Notes under the pieces: model-generated
Told to the model about the DNA's origin: nothing
Databases searched by the model: none
Seen by the model: the letters and a program-made list of their open reading frames with translations, nothing else
Part shown: positions 1 through 12,720 of the stretch, one piece after another
Numbering within the stretch: position 1 is the first letter of the stretch
Layout of the letters: the number at the start of each line of letters is the position of its first letter
Program-made: the position numbers and the translations under genes
Assembly: GCF_010389155.1 (NCBI RefSeq)
Contig: NC_057762.1
Coordinates: 8,109,513-8,173,512, forward strand
Source of the DNA: Erigeron canadensis
Taxonomy: Eukaryota; Streptophyta; Magnoliopsida; Asterales; Asteraceae
Direction of reading: 5' to 3'
DNA length: 64,000 nt

Positions 1-340
1 ACGATCTCCTATGACAATCTTGTTAAGATCGTCCTGGCAGCCTTCTCAATTCTTGTTTCGTGATCGTTTGTTCTTGTGTGATGTTGTGTTGTGTTGGAAT
101 GTTTAATGGGTAACCGATCCTTTGGATTGGTTTAGCTCAAACACTTGATCGTGAAACGATCTTGTGACTTGTTCATGTCCTTAAAATGGGACGATCTTCA
201 TCCTTGGTGGCCAAAACGATCTTGAGAAACGATCTTGACCCCCCCCCCTTGCACCTAAAACGATCTTGAGGAACATCCAGGACGATCCTGGCTAGCCAGT
301 GGGACGATCTTGGCTAGTCAGAGGGACGATCTTGCCTTCC
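1..340. repeat. Iterated ACGATCTTG motif in the LTR upstream region
   Basis: At least eight near-copies of ACGATCTTG occur on the plus strand in 340 bases (for example near 191, 213, 227, 261, 283, 304 and 327), with inverted copies such as AAGATCGTCC near 25. They are spaced irregularly, so this is a cluster of short iterons rather than a satellite. It lies in what should be the LTR U3 region. Confidence 0.7.
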
Positions 341-1045
341 AAACACTAGAACGACTTTGTTCATTCCTTAAACAACTTGAGCTTGTTCTATATCACTCCA
401 CACTTTATCCTTTAACATCAAAACAGTTCATAACAACATCATTACTCGATTTAACACCTCAAGGGCTGATCATTGACACCAAGGCTAGTTCCTAATTCGA
501 TCTAAGGCAACGTACGAAGTGCAAACCCTAATTAAAGTACAATAAAGACATGTTTTATCTTGATTATTAAAATACAAATTCTATGAACAACTAAATTGAG
601 TTCTTAAGTCTAAAGTTCACTATTTAAAGGCTCATACAACTCATTATTACGATAAGTACTTATGCGTGAGTTCAAAGACATTCATTTCGGGTCCAATTCA
701 TGTACAACACTTTTGAGTCAAAACGTTCAAAGATCTTTAAGGGACCAAATCATCAGTTCATCAAGGATAACTCAGTGAATAATTAATCACAAGAACTAAT
801 ACATGTATCCATCTATGCTCAATGATTTGTGATTAGGTTGACATCAAGACATACTTGGATTCAAATAGATATATCTTACTTATATCTGTGCTCATACTCT
901 GTGCTTGTAGAACTACGCTTGTAGCAGATCACTGTGAGTCTTCGTAGCCCCATTTTCCATACTTATATTTTGGGGTGAAAGGAATACTATCTATGCTTTT
1001 ATATATGCCGTAACTGCTTTTACTACTCCATGGCTATATGACTAC

Positions 1046-1388
1046 TTGATACTATTAGCCGGTCTTGTTGAGGATTGTGTGTGCTCGATTGATACTATTA
1101 GCCGGTCCTGTTGAGGATTGTGTGTGCTCGATTGATACTATTAGCCGGTCCTGTTGAGGATTGTGTGTGCTGGATTGATACTATTAGCCGGTCCTGTTGA
1201 GGATTGTGTGTGCTCGATTGATACTGTTAGTCGGTCCTGTTGAGGATTGTGTGTGCTCGATTGATACTAATAGCCGGTCCTGTTGAGGATTGTGTGTGCT
1301 CGATTGATACTATTAGCCAGTCCAGTTGAGGATTGTGTGTGCTCGATTGATATTTTTAGCCGGTCCTGTTGAGGATTGTGTGTGCTCG
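1046..1388. repeat. 43-bp tandem array, about 8 copies
   Basis: Eight consecutive units of about 43 bases share the core AGCCGGTCCTGTTGAGG followed by ATTGTGTGTGCTC. Units differ at a few positions only. The array lies inside the intron-like module of LTR-A and is missing from the two related LTRs, so it expanded in this lineage. Confidence 0.9.
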
Positions 1389-1856
1389 CTTACTTATGTG
1401 CAAGTTGATCTTTAGCCATTACATACTACTTTACAATTGAATTCTATTGACGGCATAAAACGCTTTTTTACTACTTGTTTATACTCAAACCTACGAACTC
1501 ACAAACCTTTGTGTTGACACGTTTAAGTATTCCTTTCAGGTAATCAAGCTAATCGTGGCTAGGATTGGTAGCATGGGACTCTTAGCAGACTTCAGGATTT
1601 AGGATTGGAGTTCACATGCTTTTACTTATGCTTGGTGGCAATATGCCTAATCGTTTCCCCTGCGTGGGAACTTATCGTACTTGATTTGATTACTTTTGTT
1701 GAACTTGTGTGTGATGACTACTACTATGCTTGTTTGGTTATGAATTTGACTATTTATGGTTATTCTATGCACTCATTTAGTATTCCTATGTAACATCCAT
1801 GTGCACATGTGCTTTATCTTACATCCCGAGTTTTCCGCCGCTGTCGGGGTGTTACA

Positions 1857-2290
1857 AATACTGGAAGGAATCAAAATACAAGTACGAAAAACGAGCTTTC
1901 AAAGATCAAACCTTTCTACACGACAAACCCGAATCATCAACAAAAAAGCGAAATAGACGGCAAAGGAAGAAGAAAAGAGCCAATCGTTGATCCTTTACAA
2001 AACAGCACTAAGGGGGAGATTGTTAACTTTATATTGAGTAGTGCATGTTTTGTAAATTAGACTTTGTTATGTCCTTAGTGTTTAGAATGTTTAGATTAAG
2101 GGGTTTGTCTTGTAATTAGTCATGTACTTGCTTGTAATTAATTAAGGGGTTTATGTGCAAATTATAAGCATATATAAACCCCCACATGGAATGAAATATT
2201 AACCTTTTGACCAATTATTTATTGCATGTTCTAATACCTATATTCTCTCTAAATACCTACATTCCCTTCGACCTAAAGGTTCACTACACA
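1857..2290 (+). mobile_element. 3' end of a Ty1/copia-type element (tail, PPT, LTR)
   Basis: A purine tract AAGGGGGAGAT at about 2010-2020 is followed directly by TGTTAACTTT at 2021, the usual copia arrangement of polypurine tract and LTR start. A TATATAAACCCCC sequence near 2170 would be the LTR TATA box. The LTR probably ends at CTACACA near 2290, giving about 270 bp, but the end is uncertain because no second LTR is in view. The 150 bases before the tract have short open frames but no protein I recognise. The left side is cut by the gypsy LTR ending at 1856. Confidence 0.6.
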
Positions 2291-2895
2291 TTTTAGCTTA
2301 ATTTACATGAAGTTTGTCGACTATAAACATAGCCAAAAACTCTTGTGTTGTGTAGTTAAATTCCACTAGGCACTTCAGTTGGATCAAATATGAAAGAACT
2401 GGATTGTCACTCCAGGTTTGTTTTTGATTTATTTCACGTTGTTGCCTGTGGTTATCTATGATAATACCGTTTTTCATGATAGGAGATATAAATTCATTTT
2501 ATGACTCAATTAACGAACAATGCCAATAACAATGTTGGTGATGTGAAATAGTATAATGAAGTTGTAGACTTTACTGTTTGCAATGTCTACAGCTTCCCTT
2601 AAGATCAATTTCTTTCTTTGTGGGGTCAAAAGCAAATGCAAGAGGATCAATTACTTATCTGGGAAGATATGTGTCAAACGCAAAAGATGTTAGCTAAAAA
2701 TAACTGACTGCAAAATTTATAAGATTACAAGAATAACTTATTTGATGTATAATGGGCTGAACAACGCAATCTTTTAATGTTACTAATGGAGACATTTTAC
2801 ATTCGTATGGTACCTTCTTTAAGTTTGATCAAAGAATACAAAATTGGTACTAGAAAGTACACGGACATATCAACCGATCTGCTTCACTGCCATTT
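2291..2895. other. Flank and probable 3' UTR of the CLC gene
   Basis: No intact gene. The part nearest 2896 should hold the 3' UTR of the minus-strand CLC gene. A plus-strand frame across 2560-2800 looks faintly coding but has several stops and no family I recognise. Confidence 0.4.
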
Positions 2896-5800
2896 TTAGC
2901 GACCCTTTTTACTCCCATGGGATTTTTCAAGATGTGGAAATGCAGTCAAAATGTTATGGGCTCTCAAGTCTTGCCTTGTCAAGATCCCGACCACTGGTGG
3001 CACCTGCAAGAAGAACGATAACATCAGGTGAGACACAATATTCTTTGCAATATTTATGATTTAAGCATTATATTACTCAACGATGTTTATGCGCTGTTAA
3101 AGGAAATGGCAGGCTAACTTACCCCGCCCCCGTTGTATTTTGGTAAAACAAGCATGTGCCGAAGCCCCACTTGTCTAAATTGCACCAATGCCTTGGCAAC
3201 CGACATGGTTTCCACTACTGTATAAGGTGTTGTGTTGGTAATCGGATGCAAGTCTACATACATTTCCATTTCTTCTTTTGTCACCGCAACCTCCTCAATC
3301 GTTCCCCACCTTTCCGCCACATCAACCCATGTAAACTTTTCTCTAACTTCCCACTCTTCTGTTCTCCTTCTCTCTTGTAAGAACCATTTCTTCTTCAGTA
3401 TTAACAATAGGTGAGCCCTCAAAACAAGCCCATGCACTTCACTTACCTGACCCACACTTGGCACCAATACATTATCTACAACTGCAAAAGCATTGTGTGT
3501 AGTGTTTCTCAAAACGTCAACTATTCGACCCACTTTCTCAATTCCAGATAGGGTAACCACTGGTGGTTTGATGTCGGCTAGCTCACCGACGTTTATATTT
3601 CTCATCCATGGCTCAGGGTGAGCTTCCAAGAATGGTAACCCTTTAAGGTCTAGTATGATTTCGTATATGCTTGGGTTGAAACAATCTCCAACGCTTTTGG
3701 AAATTAGTAGGACAAGCATTGTTATAGGGAGTAAAAGAAGGTTATTAGTCAACTCGAGAAATATCACACAAAGGGAAACCGTCATCCTCATGGAACCCGC
3801 CATTAATGAAGCTGCACCAAGAACGGCAAACAGACCTTGGTCAATGGTTGTGTAGGATCCCATTGCCATGCCAAGCAGACGGCCATAAGCTGAGCCCATG
3901 AGGATGATAGGGAGGAAGAGACCAGAGGGGACTGCAATACCAAATGTGACGAGTCCCAATACACAATAAAGTGCAAAGAAAATGACCAAGGAAAATACAT
4001 TGTATTCACTGGGAGTGTTGGTGGAGAAGATGTTGCGTACTGCATCATCATTTGTTGTCAGCAGGAGAGTCGCAAGGTCGTTGTAATGTCCTTTCGGGCA
4101 GTTAAATTGCTTGAAGTTTCCCATTCTTCCTGTAGTTGGGCATACGGAATCCACCATGGATGGATCACATGGTTTGCAGCTGGCGAGAAATGGAAGTCCA
4201 TATAGGCATGCAGATGTGAACAATGAGACTGAGAGGCTCAGTAAGATTTTCGCTAATTTCCCTTTCCTGTAAGATAACATGACAAAGTTAGAACAGAGTA
4301 TTAATTGCACTGAGGCTAGAATTAGAGGGTATTTGACTATATGCTATCGACTTTGAAGGTAAGTAAGTGCTGCCTAATCAGCAGAATCAAGTTGACTGCA
4401 AAGATAGTGTTTGGATGTATTTTTGCTCTTTGAAGTTTTAGTAATCAAATACTGTGATTTGTGTGAAGTGTATACACGGAATGAAATAAAAATTTCTGTG
4501 AGAAAAAAAAAAAAAAAAGAACAGAACTTCTTTTGAAATTGGGAGTAAATTTGTACTAAAAGGATAGATAGACTCTTCGATAATCGGTTTGCAGCTTATC
4601 TAGATAATCAAAAACAGATTATCCAAACATTGAAAACCTATTATAGCCGCAATAATCACTTCCAAAACGCAATTCCAAACACCTAATGATATAAAGTATG
4701 GAGAGCCTTACTCGTTAATGAGATTGTAAAGACGGAGGACCTTGTGAAGTAGGTAATTATACAAGCTTCCTAAAACTCCACCAATGATTCCAATAACAGT
4801 GATAGGGATGAGATCAATAACATGGTATTTCACTGAATCACCACTTACATCAAACATGATCAGCCCACCTTCACCGAAAAGGCCACAGTTTCCAGATTTG
4901 CAGTACTCCATGAAAGCTCTAAGCACAACCACCACAACTGCTGTGCTGAAAAAAGTTCTCCACAAAAGAGCACTTCTCCACCATGTTGCCACTTCCTCAA
5001 GCGCAAAAAGCACACCCCCAACTGGGGCCCGAAAAGCGGCACATACCCCTGAAGATGCCCCACAAGTGATGAGATCTCTTCGATCACGATCATTGTTGAA
5101 GTAACGAATCCACTTCCATTTGAGTCGGTAGTTGTCCGGGCCACCTTGACCTAGTAAAGAAGCAATGCAGGCACCAATGTGAACCAGAGGACCTTCTTTT
5201 CCTAGATCCAACCCTGCAGCCACTGCCCCTATGCTTCCAATGATCTATATGTTTCATACAAAACCACGAAAGGAAAATATATTATTAACTTAAGCTAAGT
5301 ACATAAAAGTATATGAGTATATCCCAATACTAAGATCAACAACATGCATGATTACTCTTTTTTTCATTTTTGATTTCGACTTATTCACTAGTGATCTGTA
5401 AAACTATCTAAAAAGGTCTCAACTTTTAGATGATCGTAACTTCGTAAGTGATTAGTGAAATTGTATTTCTACTCAAGAACAAGTAGTAGAATATATAAGT
5501 TTACCTTAACAAACATTGTGCTGGCACCATACATATTTGGAGTGTCAACACCATTTAAATAAGCTTTAATTTCAGGAATGCCAGGACCAGCTGCAGTTGG
5601 TGCAAAAAACACAACTAGAAGAGTTGCGCTTAGTGTCAAAATGAAATTCACCCCAGTCATGAACAAGAACCCCATCATGTATCTGCAATCACAATCATAA
5701 TTGAGCCTCTACCTATACATATGTGTGTATATATATATATATGTTGTATAAAGGTAGTATACCTCTTATCATCTATATACTGGACTACAGCAAGTAATTT

Positions 5801-6249
5801 GTATCCTGCAATGTTCTCAACAGCCAAATTGATGAGAGTGGCTATGACACCTGTCAAAAGCCCAACCAAGAAAGCAAATAACCATTTAAGGAATACATAC
5901 TGCAACACTTGAGCTTGTGATCTGGTTCTCCAGTCATGCTTGAACAGATCATTCTCATTGATCCTGCCATTTTACATTAACAACAAAGTAAATGGTTAGT
6001 CCTTTTTTTTTTTCTTGTTCAAGAATTTCTTTACCTGAAAATCGTTATCGACACTTACTCATAATCCAAGCTTTCGATATAGGAAACTTTGGTGCCAATG
6101 AGAGCTAATGGACTTGAAGAAAGAGTTGTATTTCTCTTTAAAAGTGGCTGTTGGAGAGAATTGCTCTCTGGGTCAGTTTCTTGTTGATGATTTGTTGCTT
6201 GTTCTGTTTTCTTGGAATTCTCTGCCACTTTTTCTGCATCTTTCTCCAT
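2896..6249 (-). CDS. CLC-a-like: CLC-a/b type vacuolar nitrate/proton exchanger
   Basis: Coding exons, in transcript order: 6249-6059, 5963-5763, 5682-5505, 5244-4712, 4266-3123, 3003-2896. They total 2355 nt (784 residues plus stop), close to the roughly 775 residues of Arabidopsis CLC-a. All introns have GT/AG ends and the joins keep frame. Residues near 163-168 read GPGIPE; proline rather than serine is the known nitrate-selectivity signature. E207 in GKEGP is the gating glutamate and E274 in FALEEV the proton glutamate, so an exchanger is expected, not a channel. FGIAVPSGLFLP lies near 476-487. Two CBS domains follow, near 590-650 and 690-775. In this family the protein loads nitrate into the vacuole across the tonoplast. 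The ATG at 6249 sits about 107 bases below a TATA box. Which of the a/b paralogues it is cannot be settled here. Confidence 0.95.
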
Positions 6250-6355
6250 TGGTTTTAAATAAAGTTGCAGTCTTGCAGAGGTATAGATTTAGTTTGAATT
6301 CTGACACTATTTGTATTCCTCTGCTCTAATCAGACTAGTCTCTCTATGAATGTGC

Positions 6356-6363
6356 TATTTATA
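6356..6363 (-). promoter_or_regulatory. TATA box of the CLC gene
   Basis: On the minus strand the sequence reads CCTATAAATAGCAC, a good plant TATA box. It lies about 107 bases upstream of the ATG at 6249, implying a 5' UTR of roughly 75 bases. Confidence 0.7.
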
Positions 6364-8720
6364 GGTTTGAATGAGTTATAATAATGAATTGCATATAATG
6401 CAGTCATCATGTGTTGGCCTCATGGGTGTTTTGTGACTATAGACTTGGTACCAAAAGGTGAACCTTTTTAATCAGATCTAAGGATAAGGGGTAGTGAAAT
6501 TTGTAACATCAAATACAAGTGTATCTATAAAATATACAATTATGGGTCCAAATGTACCACTTGATTTTGATTCAAGTTTTTGGTAATATGTGAAGCAAAG
6601 TGGCTTTTTTTATTTACATAATGCTCTAATAATCCAAACGAATTGTATATTGGCACTTCTAGGACACTCCACCATGTGTATGTGTATGTATGTATTCAAT
6701 TTAATAATTGGTACTTTACATATGTTAAGACTATGGTATACTAAGCATTTGTTCCCAAAGTTTTGGAACACTACATGCAGGCTTGTTGAGCTATGAGTTG
6801 CTACAACTTTGCTCTATTTTCAAAAATGTTCTTTTGTTAATTGTTAATGTTAGTTAATAATAGTTGTTATATCGTATAATTTTGGTCTTTTTTTCTCAAT
6901 GGCTATTTACTTCAGCTAAAAGATGAGCTCTTGATAAGCCTCCACAATAACATAGTGGGTGATCTGATTTGGGATTGTGTATATGAAACAACATGCTTTT
7001 AAATATGTTTTCTAAGTACATGCATCTATAACGACTCTATGCAAGGACGCAATGGTTCGTACCTCAACCACGTGCCCAAACCATTGTGAGTCTCGTGATG
7101 TGGTGATTCAGGGAGTAAATGATGAATGTAGCTCTTAGAACTAAACGTATTTGGCATGATATATTGGTCAAATACATACATCTTAGAACTAAACTGAACC
7201 AAAGTGGATAGAGATATGCTTAGTCATTGATACAAAAACATTTTGCTTAGTCAATAATGTTTATGGACATTTTTGCTTGCAAATGAAAGAAATCATCCGA
7301 GATTTATTGTGATCTTGTTGATCTTGATGGGGAAATCGGATGGCTAGGGAAAAACGGCTCTTGGGAATATGGAAGGTCACATTTTTGAACTTAAACAATT
7401 AATCGTTTTCAGGTAGCTACAGATTCAATCAAGACAGATATGATTAGAACATGTATCCTGCTGTTGGTCCACGTGGCCGCCTAAAGTAGGCCCACTTTTT
7501 GTGCTTGAATTTAATTTCCCATGAGGATCATATTTATCATCCAATCGGTTTTCTTGGACCATATAATCATCGGACCTTTTCATATTTGTTTTTATCCTTA
7601 TTTCCTTGGTTTCTAATTAAAATTTGTGATGTTAGATGGTGGTTGGTTTGATACAACCTATCATATATTATGTGTAGTGGCGGAGGTGGTGTCATGGCAA
7701 TCTTACAAATATTATAAAATTTTATTTTTTAGTATTATTTTTAGGTATTTTCTTAGTTTAAAGGTAATTAACAACCGCAGAATGATATATTTTAATTTTT
7801 TAATATAATTTTACACTATTAAGTATCATGAAATTATTCGGCAAGCAAATCCGCCACTCATTATGGGTATACATGAATCCATGTTTTAAAGGTTTACTAA
7901 AACATATATCAATAAAACAAACACTTAGTTATGGTTTCATTATCGTTTTGTCATATCAAAACTCTCAAAATAAACACCACCTCCTTACATGTTGGTATTG
8001 TTTTATACAAACAAACAAATTTCATTTGGAGGAACTTCTTTTATGTTTACACAAATTCGTTTAGACACATATGAATTTTTCCTTTTCATGTTATTTAAAA
8101 AGAAAGATATTTTATTTAGATATATGTCTTATCAATATATCTCGTGATTGTTTTCAAATTCTTTTCCTGGCCCTCAAAGAGGTTTTGATAACAAGTTTCC
8201 AATCTATGATCTCTTACATATGACCTAGATATATATGGTTCTTTTATGTTTATACAAGGATAAATCTCAGATCTTTTCTCGTGTTTGTTGGTACTATCAT
8301 TAACTTGTTTTTTGTTTGTAGAGTAGTCAATGAGGATGCGTAGAGGAAGTTTGGATTGTAAGTTATACCCACAAGCAAGAACACGCTAAAAATGCCATAT
8401 CCGGTCCTTTTTAGATATTGAAAGATATGTATATCATCTATTGTCATCATGTTTTGACATTTGAATTTGAATAATACTCTTTTTTATGTCATGTGTACAT
8501 CTTGTGTTGACATCTGGTGGATTATTTCCCTTTTTGTGATAAGAGAGGAAAGAAATGAACAAAACCCGAAGACTGAGGATCTCAGATAATAATGTTATAT
8601 ACATATACGAGTCTTGTGCTAGATTAAATATGGATAGCACATAATCCTAAATCATTTTCTAACACTAATATTAAAGAAATCAAAACAAATGAATTTTAGC
8701 ATTCATTCATATATTAAATA
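6364..8720. other. Intergenic, upstream of CLC
   Basis: AT-rich sequence with only short open frames. The first kilobase may hold CLC promoter elements. I see no transposon ends, RNA gene or coding exon. Confidence 0.5.
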
Positions 8721-8760
8721 CTAGATTATTGTCCCGCGTAATATGCGTAATAACATATTT
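8721..8760 (-). mobile_element. Helitron-like 3' terminus
   Basis: Read on the minus strand, a GCATATTACGCGGGACAAT stretch is followed by AATCTAGT, resembling a Helitron 3' end (short hairpin then CTAG, inserted before T). The hairpin is weak (CGC/GCG). A near-identical terminus occurs on the plus strand at about 33902-33930. The element would extend rightward to an end I cannot place. Confidence 0.4.
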
Positions 8761-10921
8761 AATTAGTGACAAGTTATCGTTTCATAATATCATACATTGA
8801 CAACCATATATAAAAAATGTTGAAAATAGAATAATTAGTATCATGGTGCCAAAGTTGTAAATTAATTAGTATCTTGTTGTTAATGTATGTCTTTATATAG
8901 AAAAAAAAACATAAAATTTCATGATTTTATGTTTCTATAAACAATTAGTAACACTTCAAATTATTGTGTCAAGTGATAGTTTGAAATTCAATATAAACAG
9001 ATTTGTTTAGCGGAATATAAATAAGAGCTCTATATAGATTTGACTTCTCTTTAATTAGTGTAACTATATTAGTCATTTTTTACAATTTTCACGTAGTTTA
9101 ATGTTTATATAAATATACATATAAAGAAAATTTAACAAAACAAAAGTAGTTAGCATTTGAACCACGCATGTCTGAGATGAAACCTAGTATTATTGAAAAC
9201 CCTCTTAATTATCCACTCATACAAACTTCGAAAGTGTGATTTATACCCTGATAGATTTCCTTAAGGTTTAAGAGTTTACTTTTTGTGTTTATAGTTAACC
9301 TTTTGAAATTTTTAAAATTAATTTCACATCAATATATTGAGGTTTCGAAATATGTACTTATAATTAAATCTTTAGAAATTTTCACAATATTTTTTTAAAA
9401 TCATGGTTGAATTTTATTATTAATAATAATAATATTTGAAACAAATATTGGATTTATGTAACAAATTTAAAAACTAAAATATTTAGGAAATTAAAATCTT
9501 AAACTTTTAATATTTACTTTAATTAACATAACTTATGTAAAAGCAAATTATAATACAATAATTAAGATTTGAAAGTTCATAATATAATCTTATAAGAGAC
9601 CTTAAATTTCAACTTTTAGATTTATTAGGAAAAACATATAATGAATAACTTATTAAAAAGTGTCAAGTAATAAGTTTTTTTTTAATTAATTCAATGATAA
9701 TTATCTTTTATCAAATAAGATTGTTTATTATATTATATTTATTTTTTGAAAAGTATTTATTACTCCCCCGTCCCACTAATCTTGTCCACTTTTAAATTTT
9801 CAAAGTCAAACTTTACGAAATTTGACCATAAATATTTTTGTTTGTGTTATAGATTATTCCTTGAAAATTATATGAATTGATTTTGTTTTAAATGTATGTT
9901 TCATTGGTATAACTTTTAAATGGTAGAAAAGACCCTACAACCTTTACATGGGATGAGGATCGAACTTATGACCTATGTCTCCGCCCTTCCTTATTTATTG
10001 ATTTAACTAAGTAACAACATATATTAGCAAAAGCCAGTATATAATACATTAATATAAGTATACAACGTTATTCTTAATGGATCGGGTTAGTTTTTATCAG
10101 AATTTAACGATAAAACGAAAATGATCATGTTGCCCAACATGTCACTCATATTAGGAATTTTGGAGGTTACCAAGGTAACAAATTTACACAAGTGTATGGA
10201 GTTGGAGGAACTCTTACCCTTAATTAATTAAGTGGATTGATGACTTGATGTAGTTTGGAATATTGGTTAAAGGGACTAGTCTGGTCATATTTTATGATGT
10301 TACTTTATTGATTGGCAACTACAACAATGGAGATGGTGACATTTGTTAATAGTTTTTTTTTTCAATAAAGACAAGTATAGAAAATGTTTAAAAGTAGCCG
10401 ACCTAATTATTAAAGGTTAAATAAAGATTAGTTTACTATGTTAATCAAAATATCTTTGATGAAAGCTTCCATTTTTAATAAGAATTGATATTCGTATCAT
10501 AGATTTTGATTAAGTTACCGTACTGTACAAATAAAACAGCACATTGTACAAGTAAATAATGCATGTATATAGTAGATCTATCAAATTAGATGGTACTAAT
10601 ATCATCTCCCATTTTTAATAGTTACTTGCATTATCTTTGTCATTAAGGTCAAAACAAGATAAAAAAAAATAAATAAATAAGTGACAGATATGCGCTTGAT
10701 GCTTATGTTAATTATGGGAAAGTTACTAATCAAATTATCAAAAGTAAGATCTATACAACAACTTATTATATTAGCTTTCTTAATCATTCTGATGCAACCT
10801 TTGGATAAACATGAATTGCAAGTGGTAGATTGGTCTTAGGACAAACATAAAACATGTTATTAGACCTCCTCTTATTTTCTACTATAATAAAGTTTATTTA
10901 ACTTTTTTTTTTGCTCAAAAC
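8761..10921. other. AT-rich intergenic DNA with decayed repeats
   Basis: No gene. The stretch may include the body of the Helitron ending at 8721. CTCCCCCGTCCCACTAATC at 9763-9781, followed by TTGTCCACTTTT, resembles one terminus of a Stowaway (Tc1/mariner) MITE, but the opposite terminus is not found. A tRNA B-box-like sequence near 9955 (minus strand) may be a SINE scrap. Confidence 0.35.
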
Positions 10922-11165
10922 TTTTTTTTTTTTTTTGAAAGGTGTGGATCATTTACTCGTAACAAGAGATCTAGCTTACGTTATCTTAACCGGGTCCGCG
11001 CTAGAGAGCCCCCTCACCCTCAATACCTAGTAGAAGGAGAAACTCCCAACTAAACCGCCCGAAGGCACGACATTTAATTAAGATAAAACTCTGCCCTCTC
11101 TGTAGGACTCAAACTTGCTTCACTGTAAGACTTTATTGTGAAAATCCTTCAAATGTCATTCACAT
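10922..11165 (-). mobile_element. Probable SINE with poly(A) tail
   Basis: On the minus strand the segment ends in CTTTC followed by about 15 A (10922-10936). Near its 5' part is a B-box-like AGTTTGAGTCCTACA. A recognisable GGCGGTTTAGTTGGGAG stretch lies between. Size and tail fit a tRNA-derived SINE, but the A box and the 5' end are not clear. Confidence 0.4.
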
Positions 11166-11325
11166 GTTTTGAACTCAAAACCTCCAATATATAAAGTCGT
11201 TGCTCAATCACTAACTATAATCAGAAGTACCACAAAACTTCATTAATTAAACCAATTGAAAGAGCTCAACTAAAGCAAAAATAATTACATCAAATTCGGA
11301 GATTTTGAATTACCTTGGTCCATCC

Positions 11326-12709
11326 TTTTTTCTAAGGCCGAGAGATATATCGATTTATTAATAGAAGACTACAAGCAAGTTGCTATATAGCCCCATGGTA
11401 CATATATACACACGGATGATAAAAATACATACAGATAAAAAAACTACAAATTAGCCACCATTGATCTACAAATAATCGCCATTTTGTCCGGAACTTAACT
11501 CTGAGGGAACTAAAAAGGATGAAAAAAACCTAGCGGCCTAGGAAAAAATCCCCGAGACTAGGGGTTGCGCCACTGGTTTTCACCCTAGCTCGTTTTTGAT
11601 AGTTCCCCGTACAAATCCGGACCAAGATGATGTCCCAAACACAAGATAAGAAAACCCCATAACAAGATACAAAATGTAATAAAACACTCCCCATCTTCAC
11701 TCAAAATGGCTGCCATTATGTATTAGCACATTGGAAATCACCATGATTATAGCTTGGATTCACACCATTTTCCCATGTTAAATTTTGAATTTTTGCTCTA
11801 GTTTTAATCCAGTGAAAACTAAGACTTTTTACTTCCTCTTTTATTCGTCGCCATGAGGGGGTAACACCGTTAAAACGGGATTTGTTTCTTGCTTTCCATA
11901 AACACCAACAAACCATGAGAATGATTGCATGAATGACTTGGTTTTTCCCATTCTTTTCCTGGATGTTTCTTTTGGCAAGTGCAGATTTAGTCAGTAAACG
12001 GTCCATTTCTGCTCTCCAAGCAAAGATATTAACTTTGCCAGGAACCCATTTACTCCATTTGAGATGGAATTCTTTGGTCCGGGCAGAGGAGTTAATGATA
12101 GCATGTCTTGCCGAGACAACCAGGAGCGGAGACAAGGGGGGCTGGGGGGTGCCAAGCCTCCCCCAATAGCCAGAAATATAACGAAAGTTCTATAGTCTAG
12201 TCCAAGATTTGTTATGTTTTATATAGTTTAGCCCCTTTCAATAAATCAAAAAATGGTAAAAATTAGAGCTTTTTAAAAGAAAAAATGGTGAAAATTGAAA
12301 TACAGTAAATCAGAAGATGAAATGATAGAGACAATGACTCATTGATTTGTGGGTCCTATTTGTGTTGTACTGATATATAATTTTGAGTTTTTGCTTACAA
12401 CCTTATATTTTTCAAAACTTTAATATAAACCCTCCCTTTTGCCAGTTTTTTATATTTTGAGTATATGTTTGAATGTGTATTACAATTATATTAATATGAA
12501 TAAATTTACATGTTAAAAATGTTAAGACAAAATTTATCATCCCAACCCCCGCTAACCGAAAATCTTAGTTTCGCCTCTGGAGGCAACAGAGAATACACCT
12601 GATGAGTCCCCCTTCCAAGTACATGATCCATTTTCTTTTGTAATGAGTTGGGACACCTCCAAATTGTATTTCATTACTCCTTTAGTTCTTTAGTCCTTTT
12701 TACTACGAG
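11326..12709 (-). mobile_element. 5'-truncated LINE with 11-bp target-site duplication
   Basis: An 11-bp direct repeat TTGGTCCATCC flanks the segment (11315-11325 and 12710-12720). The minus-strand 3' end is a short A run at 11326-11331 after GGCCTTAG. The decayed minus-strand reading frame between about 12655 and 11716 encodes the tail of a plant LINE pol: a WKGD...FSVASARHAI stretch, then KWSKWVPGKVNIFAWRAE, typical of the zf-RVT region after reverse transcriptase. The Cys-rich middle between AKRNIQ and EKNGKN is missing, so a deletion removed the zinc-knuckle part. The frame is interrupted by a hAT MITE at 12121-12579. The first 50 bases at the 5' end look like filler partly copied from the target. 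Confidence 0.85.
12121..12579. mobile_element. hAT-type MITE nested in the LINE
   Basis: The 459-bp insert starts CAGGAGCGGA and ends TTCGCCTCTG, an imperfect terminal inverted repeat. It is flanked by 8-bp direct repeats GAGACAAC (12113-12120) and GAGGCAAC (12580-12587), with one difference; 8 bp is the hAT length. It splits the LINE reading frame after the codons for FSVA, so it inserted after the LINE. It has no coding capacity. Confidence 0.8.
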
Positions 12710-12720
12710 TTGGTCCATCC

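Larger units (their letters stand above)
1..1856 (+). mobile_element. Ty3/gypsy LTR, 5' part cut off by window edge (LTR-A)
   Basis: The segment ends in GGGGTGTTACA, the usual 3' end of plant Ty3/gypsy LTRs. Its last 920 bases match, block by block, the 3' parts of two better delimited LTRs at 44939-48937 and 50206-52790. Shared blocks are a TTCGTAGCCCC...TTTTGGGGTGAAA stretch near 940-985 and a CCTACGAACTCAC block near 1490 followed by TTTCAGGTAAT at 1535-1543. No primer binding site follows position 1856, so this is a solo LTR or a 3' LTR whose element lies to the left. The target-site duplication cannot be checked. It abuts a copia fragment, suggesting it inserted into that older element. 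Confidence 0.75.
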
